A stretch of DNA of 64,000 nt from Rhodovulum sp. ES.010. GTDB lineage: Bacteria > Pseudomonadota > Alphaproteobacteria > Rhodobacterales > Rhodobacteraceae. The stretch covers positions 3,326,501 through 3,390,500 of the forward strand of contig NZ_FSRS01000001.1 of NCBI RefSeq assembly GCF_900142935.1. The letters run 5' to 3'. Below, one piece after another: positions 53,590-61,121 of the stretch (positions are counted from its first letter, which is position 1; the number at the start of each line of letters is the position of its first letter). Under the pieces are notes generated by a model. That model did no database searches and was not told the origin of the DNA. It saw only the letters and a list, made by a program, of their open reading frames with translations. The position numbers and the translations under genes are program-made.

Positions 53590-55200
53590 TCACAGATCGC
53601 ATTCCGCCTTGAGCGCGGGCGCGAGCCCGCGCTCAAGCAGGATCGCCGGGCCAAGGCGAAGAGCGGCTTCGGCGTCCGACGTGACGATCAAGACCGCGGC
53701 CCCAAGGGAGGTCAGGTGATCAAGCAGTCGGCCAAGCTCCTTCCGTCCAAGTCCGATCTCGTCGGCATCGACGAGAGCGAGCTTCGGACGCGCCAGAAGC
53801 CCGCGCGCCAGGAGCAGTCCGGCCTGTTCCGACGCGGTGAGGTTGCGCCTGCCCTCGGCGACCTTGCCGGCCAGGCCGCCGATGCGGGCGACCGCCGCGC
53901 CAAGCGCCGCCGCCTCCAGGGCGCCTTGGATCTCCGCATCGTCCGGCCTTCGGCCTATCCCGAGGGTGGCCTCCCGCCTCAGCGATCCTGCAAGCCCTGG
54001 CGCCGGCCGGCCCAGGTAAAGAACCTCTCCCGGAGCAAGCGCGCCAGGCGCCCGGCCGAACACCTGGATGCGTCGCGCCGGGATCGGTGCGTCGAACCCG
54101 GCGAGGGTAAGCAGCAGCGCGCTTTTTCCGCTTCCCTGGGGGCCGGCGAGCCTGCGGCAGCCGCCCTGCTCCAGAACGAAGTCCAGCCGTGTGCCCCCCG
54201 GCATTTCCGCCGCGTCCACACGGATCGCGGGCGCATTCGGACGCCCGCCGGGGCGGCCCAAGGCCGGCATGCGCGGCGCGTCGAGCAGCCGGTCCAGTTT
54301 GGCCGACGCCACCAAGAAACCGCGCCGGCGGTCGGCGACGTCGGCCAACTGGCGCAACGGCCAGGCGACGAGCGTGAGCGCGGTCAAGGCGGCCACGGCC
54401 TCGGGGATGCCGAGGCCCAGATGCACGCAGGCGCCGAGGCACAGCGCGCCAGCCAGCCCCGCGCCCGCGTCGGGCAGCGCGCGCACCGCCGCGGCAAGCG
54501 ATTCGCGCCGCACCCCTGCCTTCGCGACCTCGCCCGACCAGCCCTTCAGCGCCCGGAGTTCGGTGCGTAGCCGGCCGGAGCGGCGGAGTTGGATGCCCTG
54601 CGGCAACCGCTCGGCCATGGCGGCCGCGAGCCGCGCGCGCCGGCTGCGCAGGTCCGAATGAGCATGCCCCAGCGGAGCGCTCATCACGAGGATTCCGGCC
54701 ATAACCGCGCAGAGCGGTCCGATTGCGGCAACCAGCAGCAGCGGCTCCAGAAGGTAGAGCACGACCAGCGCGGAGGGGATCGTGATCAAGGCCGAGATCA
54801 ACCGTGACAGGCCGCGCGCGATCCAGCCCTTGAAAGCGGCAAGATCGCCGACATAGCGCAAGGCCAATGCCCCGGAGCGGCGGCGCGCCACGGCGCTGAG
54901 CGGCATCTGTGAGACGTGCAGGAACAGCGCGCGACGGATCTCGGCGGCATAGCTCTGGCCCGCACGCTCGCCCACCCGCCCCTCGAGCGCGCGGCAGGCA
55001 AAGAGCGTGAGACCGCCCGCCGCGATCGAGATCAGCGCACCGATCGGCATGGCCTCGCCTCCCCCGCGCAGCACGACGAACACGTCTCGGGTCGCGAAGG
55101 CCGTTGCGACCATCGCGCCCGCCTGCCCGAAGGACAATGCCACCAGCACGGCCAGGTCGCGCCGGCGCTCTCCTCCGAGGATTTTCGGCCGCCGGCTCAT
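53590..55200 (-). CDS. ABC exporter-like protein with degenerate ATPase domain
   Basis: Protein of 536 residues with an ABC-exporter membrane domain (about six helices, residues 15-285; coupling region RRRSGALALRYVGDLAAFKGWI) and a C-terminal ATPase-like domain. Walker A is good (GPQGSGKS, 353-360). The other motifs have eroded: the Q-loop Gln position reads YLGRPAPGL, the LSGGQ signature is LTASEQ (454-459), Walker B is LALVDADE (474-481), and the H-loop His is Ser in LIVTSDAEA. It may bind ATP without normal hydrolysis or act structurally. Last gene of a four-gene operon; its ATG overlaps the preceding stop (ATGA). Confidence 0.8.
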   Translation of the reverse strand: MSRRPKILGGERRRDLAVLVALSFGQAGAMVATAFATRDVFVVLRGGGEAMPIGALISIAAGGLTLFACRALEGRVGERAGQSYAAEIRRALFLHVSQMPLSAVARRRSGALALRYVGDLAAFKGWIARGLSRLISALITIPSALVVLYLLEPLLLVAAIGPLCAVMAGILVMSAPLGHAHSDLRSRRARLAAAMAERLPQGIQLRRSGRLRTELRALKGWSGEVAKAGVRRESLAAAVRALPDAGAGLAGALCLGACVHLGLGIPEAVAALTALTLVAWPLRQLADVADRRRGFLVASAKLDRLLDAPRMPALGRPGGRPNAPAIRVDAAEMPGGTRLDFVLEQGGCRRLAGPQGSGKSALLLTLAGFDAPIPARRIQVFGRAPGALAPGEVLYLGRPAPGLAGSLRREATLGIGRRPDDAEIQGALEAAALGAAVARIGGLAGKVAEGRRNLTASEQAGLLLARGLLARPKLALVDADEIGLGRKELGRLLDHLTSLGAAVLIVTSDAEAALRLGPAILLERGLAPALKAECDL

Positions 55201-56261
55201 GCCGCGCCGCGGTCAAGGTCGGCGAACCTCGCCTCGACAGCCGATGCGGTGGCCGGGTCCGCCAGGGTCGTGCGGCACAGCACGGGCAGCCCGGTCGCCT
55301 CCGTGGCGTCCTGCGCGGCCAGCGGCGCGCGCGTCATCACACCGGTGAGCGCGAGGGGCGCGATGCCGCGTTCGGCCAGCCAGGCCAGGGCGCCGTGTGC
55401 GGTCAGCGCCTCGGGCGCGGCGAGGAGCGTCCCGTCGAAGCGGTCGACGAAGTCGGGCCGTGACAGCAGCGCGGCGGTTTCGACCTGCGCGACGCCGTCT
55501 GCCAGTTCCACCACGGCCACGTCGCATTCCGCGGCATGAGAGAGCAGCAGGTCGGTCGACGCGATCAGTCGCTCTGGCGCCTGGCGGTGGGTCGATGCCA
55601 TTCCGGCGTCGGTGAAGTCCAGCACCTGCGCGGCGCCGGCCGCCTCGTATTCGTGCAGGTCCCCGAAGGATCCGGTGCCGGTGGCCTTGATCGCCGCCAC
55701 GCGCCGCCCCAACCGGGCGAAGCCGTTGACCAGCCCGGCGGCGGCGGCTGTCTTGCCGGCATTCATGCCGGTGCCCAGCACCGCCAGCACGAGCGCCGGC
55801 CGGCGCGGCGCCGCCTGTGGCAGGGCGTAGCGGTTGACATTGATCGCCGCACCGTCGCCGTCGGCGAGCCGGCCCAGTACCGCCAGGCGTGTCCCGCGCG
55901 CGACACGGTTGTTGCGCGACAGGATTTCGCCGGCGATCCCGCCACCGGCCAGAAGGTCGGCGCCCTCGGGGGACAGGCGCGCGACGCCGTGGAACTGGTC
56001 CACGGCGTAGCGGTCAGCGCAGGCAACGACGATCCGGTCTCCGGGCCAGAGCGGCGAGAAACGGCCGTCCGCCAGTTGCAGGCGCTTGTGATTGCCGATG
56101 CGAGTGACTTCGGCCAGCACGAGGTCGCCCGGGCGTGCGGCGGCAAGATCGCCGTCCAGCGTCGTGGCGTCGGCACGCTGGACACGGCGGGTGGCGAAGC
56201 TCCACTTGGCGCCCAGGGTTGGGCAGGCGCGGAAGGTCCGGTTCGGGGTGAAGGCGGTCAT
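55197..56261 (-). CDS. P-loop NTPase with novel N-terminal module (DUF1611/dethiobiotin synthetase-like)
   Basis: Protein of 354 residues. The N-terminal ~150 residues (beta-rich; RPGDLVLAEVTRIGNHKRLQLADGR, LSRNNRVARGTRLAVLGRL, INVNRYALP) match nothing I can name. The C-terminal half is a SIMIBI-type NTPase: Walker A GTGMNAGKT at 163-171, then AAIKATGTGSFGDLHEYEAAGA and VVELADG. It resembles DUF1611/DgcN, dethiobiotin synthetase and MobB proteins, which activate carboxylates or amines, so ligase or kinase chemistry on a small molecule is plausible. Overlaps both neighbours by 4 bases. Confidence 0.6.
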   Translation of the reverse strand: MTAFTPNRTFRACPTLGAKWSFATRRVQRADATTLDGDLAAARPGDLVLAEVTRIGNHKRLQLADGRFSPLWPGDRIVVACADRYAVDQFHGVARLSPEGADLLAGGGIAGEILSRNNRVARGTRLAVLGRLADGDGAAINVNRYALPQAAPRRPALVLAVLGTGMNAGKTAAAAGLVNGFARLGRRVAAIKATGTGSFGDLHEYEAAGAAQVLDFTDAGMASTHRQAPERLIASTDLLLSHAAECDVAVVELADGVAQVETAALLSRPDFVDRFDGTLLAAPEALTAHGALAWLAERGIAPLALTGVMTRAPLAAQDATEATGLPVLCRTTLADPATASAVEARFADLDRGAA

Positions 56262-57115
56262 GCGGAAATCCTTTCGATGGTGCGCGGGGCCTTCCCGCCG
56301 GCGCAGGTCAGTGCGTGCTGGCAGCCCGCGCAGCATGCGAGCGGCCGGATGAAATCGCGGTCGAGCCCGCCGCGGGCGACGCAATCGACGAAGCTGTGTC
56401 CGCAACCCTGGAGAAGCCGCAGCGAGATCGCGGGCGTGAGGCCCTCGTCACGGGCGCGGGCCTCGGCCGCGGCGCACCAGCGCCGGGCCCGTTCCACCCG
56501 GTTCGCACCCTGGCGTGCATCGATCGACGCGCCCTGGCGCAGGTTTGCATCGCGCGCGACATCGTCGCTGCCGACGCAGACAACGATCCGGCGATCGAGG
56601 AGTCGCCGCAGGTTCGCCCGCATCTGGAAGCCGTGACTGCTCTTCCGCGGCGCGGTGGCGATGCCCTCCGGCCAGGCCATGTCAGCATGGGGAAAGGTCC
56701 ACCAGCCGGGCGCGGTGATGCAGAGCCGCTCCACCATGGAGGGGTAGAGCCAGGCAAAGCGGTGCGCGAACTGCGCGCCGCCGGAAAACCCCGACAGGTC
56801 GAAGGGCCCGGCATCGATCCGCCCTTCGCTGCGCAGGGCCGCCATCAGGCGAAGCAGCGCCCAGTCGGCCCGGTTTCGGCAGGCGGCGCGCTGGTAACGG
56901 GGCCAGTGCGCCGCGTCGAAATGGGGCACCACCAGCGCGCGGCCGGTCGCACGGGCGCGGGGAAGCAGATGCGACACCATTTCTTTAACGCCGCGGGTGA
57001 TGCCGTGCACCGCGACGACGGCAGGGGCCGCCGGGCCGCAGTCGGACTCCACGATCCAGGCGTCCGGGATCAGGCCGGGCACGCCCGGCCGGAAGACGGG
57101 ACAGGTCCTTTTCAT
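56258..57115 (-). CDS. alpha/beta hydrolase with Cys-rich C-terminus
   Basis: Protein of 285 residues with an alpha/beta-hydrolase core: oxyanion segment VVAVHGITRGVKEMVSHLLP, the nucleophile elbow LSGFSGGAQFAHRFA (Ser111), a likely acid in CVGSDDVARD and the catalytic His in GCGHSFVDCVARGG. The last 35 residues carry a cluster of Cys (LACCAGCQHALTCAGG), which could bind metal; this is odd for the family. Substrate unknown: ester, thioester or peptide. Third-last gene of the operon, 3 bases after the oxygenase gene. Confidence 0.75.
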   Translation of the reverse strand: MKRTCPVFRPGVPGLIPDAWIVESDCGPAAPAVVAVHGITRGVKEMVSHLLPRARATGRALVVPHFDAAHWPRYQRAACRNRADWALLRLMAALRSEGRIDAGPFDLSGFSGGAQFAHRFAWLYPSMVERLCITAPGWWTFPHADMAWPEGIATAPRKSSHGFQMRANLRRLLDRRIVVCVGSDDVARDANLRQGASIDARQGANRVERARRWCAAAEARARDEGLTPAISLRLLQGCGHSFVDCVARGGLDRDFIRPLACCAGCQHALTCAGGKAPRTIERISA

Positions 57116-57118
57116 GGC

Positions 57119-57721
57119 TCAGGCCGCCGCCTGCGCGGCCCGCCGGGCGCGTTCCGTCGCCGCCGCCGCCTTTTCCCGCATGCCGGCGGCCAGCAGGTCG
57201 AAGATGACGTGGATGCGGTCCTCGTCCCCGTCGTTATGGGCTTCGTGCATCTGGTCGTTGTCGAACCACCACAACTCGCCCTCGCGCATGCGGACCTCTT
57301 CGTCGCCCGCCTTCATCCAGGACCCGGCCGAGGATTTCAGCACCATGTGGTAGCGCCCGCGGAAGCGGTAGTATTCGCCGCGGTCGATATGGGGATAGAC
57401 GGTGTTGCCGGCCGGCAGGCAGACGATCTTGGCCCGGCCGAGATCGGCATCGAGCCGCGTCGCCACGTCGGTGAGGAAGGCACGCGCCAGCGGGAAATCG
57501 GCCGAGGCGGTGGTCCAGCGGCTCTCGTGCACGTCGCGGCGCTTGCGGCCGAAGATCATCGACTTGCGCAGGCCGCGAAGCGGGATCGCCAGCGCCTCGC
57601 GCTGGACGGCGATCTTGTCCTGCCGGCCGGTCGCCTGCGCCCAGGCGTCATCGACCGAGGCGATCTCTTCGAGAAGCGGCTCGGTCGGGATATCGTGCAG
57701 GATGCGCTTGAAATACTTCAT
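57119..57721 (-). CDS. aspartyl/asparaginyl beta-hydroxylase-like 2-oxoglutarate oxygenase
   Basis: Protein of 200 residues with a cupin-fold Asp_Arg_Hydrox domain. The iron ligands HxD are in VYPHIDRGEYYRFRGRYHMVL (H111, D113); the distal His is in DNDQMHEAHNDGDEDRIHVIFDLL, and the Arg in that segment should hold 2-oxoglutarate. Such enzymes hydroxylate free or carrier-bound amino acids or short peptides. First gene of the four-gene operon with an AAGAGGA ribosome site at 57721. A ~25-residue Ala/Arg-rich helix ends the protein. Confidence 0.82.
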   Translation of the reverse strand: MKYFKRILHDIPTEPLLEEIASVDDAWAQATGRQDKIAVQREALAIPLRGLRKSMIFGRKRRDVHESRWTTASADFPLARAFLTDVATRLDADLGRAKIVCLPAGNTVYPHIDRGEYYRFRGRYHMVLKSSAGSWMKAGDEEVRMREGELWWFDNDQMHEAHNDGDEDRIHVIFDLLAAGMREKAAAATERARRAAQAAA

Positions 57722-57941
57722 CTCTGGGTCCTCTTGTGGACGGCTTCGGATGAACCCAGTGGTAAGGCACCAGTCTGAGACGGTCCTTTCGCGATCATGA
57801 ACCGGAGATGAACAGGCCGTTAAGCTGCGTTCATGATCGCCCGACAGGCTGGACTTGGCACGGTCCGGCAGGGCATCAAGATGCAGGGAGCCGCGCGCGG
57901 TCACGCGTCCGCGGACCGGTCGCCATGGAGGGTCGTCCAAC

Positions 57942-58394
57942 GTGATTGCTTTCGGCGCCGCTGCACTGGCGCTTCTGGTCTTGGTTGCGGCCCCGACGTC
58001 TGCCGATGCCGGGCCGATCGCGCCGCGCGGCTGGGTGCCGGAACTGGCCGGACCGCCGGTGATCTCCGTTCAGCAGGACATTCCGGACGTCGTGCGGCTG
58101 CTGGCGCAGCGTGCCGTCCGTGCGGAACGCCGCGGTGACATGGAGACGGCGCAGGAACTCTACGACACCATACGCGAGTTCGGTTACGTGGTGCGCAGGC
58201 CGTCTCGGACATCGCGTCCGCAGGAGGGCGACGACAACCGGAGCGGCGGATCGTTCGGCGGCGGCCGGACCGACGAGGGTCGGGACGATGATGACGACGA
58301 CCGGGACGGCGACGATGGTGACGACGGCGGCGGTGGCGACGATGGGGATGACGGTGGCGGCGGCGACGATGGCGGCGGCGATGACGACGACTGA
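57942..58394 (+). CDS. small exported protein with Asp/Gly-rich acidic tail
   Basis: About 150 residues. The GTG at 57942, behind GGAGGG, gives MIAFGAAALALLVLVAAPTSADA, a clear signal peptide; the frame is open from a TTG at 57855 but the extension is basic and unlikely. A short helical region (IPDVVRLLAQRAVRAERRGDMETAQELYDTIREFGYVV) is followed by ~60 residues almost wholly Asp, Gly and Arg, ending in runs such as GDDGDDGGGGDDG. The tail could bind Ca2+ or other cations. It lies 31 bases before a histidine kinase gene on the same strand, so a role in sensing or buffering the kinase signal is possible. Confidence 0.6.
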   Translation: MIAFGAAALALLVLVAAPTSADAGPIAPRGWVPELAGPPVISVQQDIPDVVRLLAQRAVRAERRGDMETAQELYDTIREFGYVVRRPSRTSRPQEGDDNRSGGSFGGGRTDEGRDDDDDDRDGDDGDDGGGGDDGDDGGGGDDGGGDDDD

Positions 58395-58425
58395 GACCGC
58401 CGCGGCCCCGGCACGGACCTGAGCG

Positions 58426-60003
58426 ATGCAGTTCCGCACCAAGATCGTGACCTTCGCCGTCCTGCTGGCCTGCGGTGCCGCAGTCTGCGCCACGCTCACT
58501 CTGGCCCTTGCGCGCGGCATCGAGCGCGATCTCGCCTCGGTCACGCTGGCCGAGGATCAGCTTGCCCTCTACCTGACGATGGAGACGAATATCAGCGACA
58601 TGCTGCGGCTCCAGATCACGGCCGCCGCGGCGCAGTCGCCGGACACGATGGCCCGCCTGGCCGAAACGAAGTCCGCCGTCCGGCAGGACGTGGCAACGAT
58701 CCGCGATATCGTCCAGCAGGAGATCGCCCTGCGCGGCGAAGAGGAAGCGCGCGAGTTGCTGACACTCGACCGGATCGAGCTTGTGCTGGACGATATCGAA
58801 GCCGCGTTCAACAGGATTGCGCCCGCCGCTATCGGCCCCCAACCGATCGACGCGCTGGCCGTGCCGCTGCTGGAAGTGGTCGAAGCCCTCGATGACAGGC
58901 TTGCGCCCCTGGTGGACCGGGCCGTGGCGGACGAGGCCGCCGAGGTGATCGCCGCGCGCAACGACATTGCCGAACTCAGCCGCCGCAGCGCGCAGGCGGG
59001 CACGGTGGCCGGAGCGCTGACGCTGCTGGCCGCGCTGGTCGGGACGCTGACCCTGTTGTCCTCGTTCATGCGCCCGTTCGGCGCGCTGATCGAGGGCGCC
59101 TCGCGCCTGGCGCAGGGGGACCTGTCGTTCCGCATCCCGGAAGGCGGGCGGGACGAATTGGGCCGGCTGAGCCGCGACTTCAACCAGATGGCCGTCCAGA
59201 TCGAACGCTCGGACCGGGCATTGCGCGCGGAGGAGGAAGAGCTGCAGCACCGCGTCGCGGAGCGCACGGCGGAACTGGAGGAGGCCAACGCGCGGCTGGC
59301 TGCGCAGGACGCGACCCGGCGGCGCTTCTTGGCCGATGTCAGCCACGAGTTGCGCACGCCGCTGACCGTGATGCGCGGCGAGGCCGAGGTTGCGCTGCGT
59401 GCCCGCGACGCGTCGCTCGGTGACGGGGCCCGCGACGCGTTGGCCGCCGTGGTCGAGCAGAGCGAACACATGAGCCGGCTGGTCGACGACCTGCTGTTCG
59501 TTGCGCGCCGCGACGCGGGCGAAGCGCCCCTGCGGCTCTCGCGCCTCGCCCTTGGTGACCTGCTGGAACGGACCGTCACCATTGCCCGGCAGCTTGCGCC
59601 GGCCCCGACGATCACGCTCCAGGGCGAAGCGGACGCGCTTGCCACGCCGATCGAGGTCGACCGCGGACGCTTGCACCAGCTTCTGATGGTATTGCTGGAC
59701 AACGCCCTGCGGTATTCGCCGGAGGGCGGCACCATTTCCATCGAGACCGAACGCGTGGGTCCGCAGGTCACCGTCGCCGTCCGCGATAGCGGCATCGGCA
59801 TCCCGAGGGCGGACCTGCCGCATGTCTTCGATCGCTTTGTGCGCGGGTCGAACGCACTGCCCGGCGGCACCGGGCTGGGCCTGCCCGTCGCGAAGGCCAT
59901 CGCCGAAGCGCATGGCGGCCAGCTGACCATCGACAGCCGTGAAGGCCGAGGGACCTGCGTCACGCTCACGTTGCCCATCACCGAGGAAGGAACAGCCCAA
60001 TGA
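58426..60003 (+). CDS. sensor histidine kinase
   Basis: Membrane kinase of 525 residues: a TM helix at ~5-28, a long periplasmic helical region (30-190), a second TM at ~195-215, HAMP (218-270), coiled coil, HisKA with phospho-His in FLADVSHELRTPLTVMRGE (~His305), and HATPase_c with N-box LLDNALRYSPEGG, G1 VRDSGIGIP and G2 GGTGLGLPVAKAIAEAHGG. Overlaps the response regulator gene by 4 bases (ATGA). The signal is unknown; the adjacent acidic exported protein and divergent operon are candidates for input and output. Confidence 0.93.
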   Translation: MQFRTKIVTFAVLLACGAAVCATLTLALARGIERDLASVTLAEDQLALYLTMETNISDMLRLQITAAAAQSPDTMARLAETKSAVRQDVATIRDIVQQEIALRGEEEARELLTLDRIELVLDDIEAAFNRIAPAAIGPQPIDALAVPLLEVVEALDDRLAPLVDRAVADEAAEVIAARNDIAELSRRSAQAGTVAGALTLLAALVGTLTLLSSFMRPFGALIEGASRLAQGDLSFRIPEGGRDELGRLSRDFNQMAVQIERSDRALRAEEEELQHRVAERTAELEEANARLAAQDATRRRFLADVSHELRTPLTVMRGEAEVALRARDASLGDGARDALAAVVEQSEHMSRLVDDLLFVARRDAGEAPLRLSRLALGDLLERTVTIARQLAPAPTITLQGEADALATPIEVDRGRLHQLLMVLLDNALRYSPEGGTISIETERVGPQVTVAVRDSGIGIPRADLPHVFDRFVRGSNALPGGTGLGLPVAKAIAEAHGGQLTIDSREGRGTCVTLTLPITEEGTAQ

Positions 60004-60698
60004 TTCCCCTGCTGATGTTGGAGGACGAAGCCCGCATCGCGTCCTTCGTCAGGCGTGGCCTTGCCGCCGAGGGCTATGACGTGACCTGCCTGGCGACCGG
60101 CGCCGAGGCGCTCGAGGCGGGGCTCTCGGGCGATTTCGCGTTGATCGTGCTCGACGTCATGGTGCCGGACATGAGCGGCATGGATGTGTGCGAGCGGCTG
60201 CGCGCTGGCGGGGTGTCCGCGCCGATCCTGATGCTCACGGCGCGCGACGCGGATGAAGACGTGGTCGAGGGGCTGGAGCGCGGTGCCGACGACTACCTTG
60301 CCAAACCCTTCGCCTTCGACGTCCTTCTGGCGCGTCTGTCCGCGCTGCTGCGCCGCGGCAACGGCGCGGGTGTGGGCAAGCCTGCGGAAAGCGCGGGGAT
60401 CGGCTCCCTGACACTGGACCGCAGCCGGCGGCAAGGATGCCTGCACGGAAAGGACCTGGCCCTGACGCGGCTTGAATTCGATGTCCTGTGGCTGTTCGTG
60501 GCCAACCCGGATCGGGTCCACAGCCGGGAAAGGATCCTGTCCCATGCCTGGGGCGCCGATGCCGACCCCCTGACCAACGTGGTCGACGTCTACGTGGCCC
60601 GCCTGCGGAAGAAGCTGGATCATCCCGGCGCACCGAAACTGGTCACGGTGCGCGGCGTGGGTTACCGATTGGATGTCGGGACAAAAGAAGCCTCGTGA
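60000..60698 (+). CDS. OmpR-family response regulator
   Basis: Protein of 232 residues. Receiver domain with the acidic pocket in MLEDEARIASFVRR, phospho-Asp in LIVLDVMVPDMSGMD (~residue 51) and the conserved Lys in DDYLAKPFAFDVLLARL; C-terminal winged helix (SLTLDRSRRQGCLHGKDLALTRLEFDVLWLFVANPDRVHSRERILSHAWG). It forms a two-component pair with the kinase just upstream and may control the divergent four-gene operon, about 220 bases of control DNA away from the exported-protein gene. Confidence 0.94.
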   Translation: MIPLLMLEDEARIASFVRRGLAAEGYDVTCLATGAEALEAGLSGDFALIVLDVMVPDMSGMDVCERLRAGGVSAPILMLTARDADEDVVEGLERGADDYLAKPFAFDVLLARLSALLRRGNGAGVGKPAESAGIGSLTLDRSRRQGCLHGKDLALTRLEFDVLWLFVANPDRVHSRERILSHAWGADADPLTNVVDVYVARLRKKLDHPGAPKLVTVRGVGYRLDVGTKEAS

Positions 60699-61121
60699 GC
60701 GGCCGCGGCATGTCCTGCGACATGCCAGTTCGAAGGTCGGCGCTAGGCGCGAATGGCAGGGAGGTCGGCGGTGGGCATGGCGTATCCTTGCATCCGCCAC
60801 GCCGCGCCACGACGCCAACGCGACGCTGGTGCGCTGCGCACAGCGGGTCGGCAAGGCCGCGAGGAGGGCTGCGTCTTCACCCGGCAAGACGCAGGAGCAC
60901 CGACCCCAATCATCCCTGTCCTCCTCCAATGCGGCGAGCCTTCGAGCGTGATCTGGTCGCCGGCGCCAACGCCCCCTGGAAGATCGCAGTTGCGGAGGCG
61001 GTCTGGATGATCGGGATCGGCCCGCGTTTGGCTGGTTCGCCGGTACCGACGACCAGGCCGGCACCGGCGATCCTGTGGACCGGCGGCAGTCCGTTCGAAC
61101 GACCTTGGCGTCACAAACGAC
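60699..61121. other. intergenic interval, no recognisable gene
   Basis: 423 bases of high-GC DNA between two convergent genes. Open frames exist on both strands, but none has family-like sequence, a signal peptide or a good ribosome site. No strong hairpin was noticed. Confidence 0.4.

Noticed and set aside
58260..58394. RTX/calcium nonapeptide repeats in the acidic tail
   Set aside because: The tail is Asp/Gly rich but lacks the GGxGxDxUx periodicity of RTX repeats.
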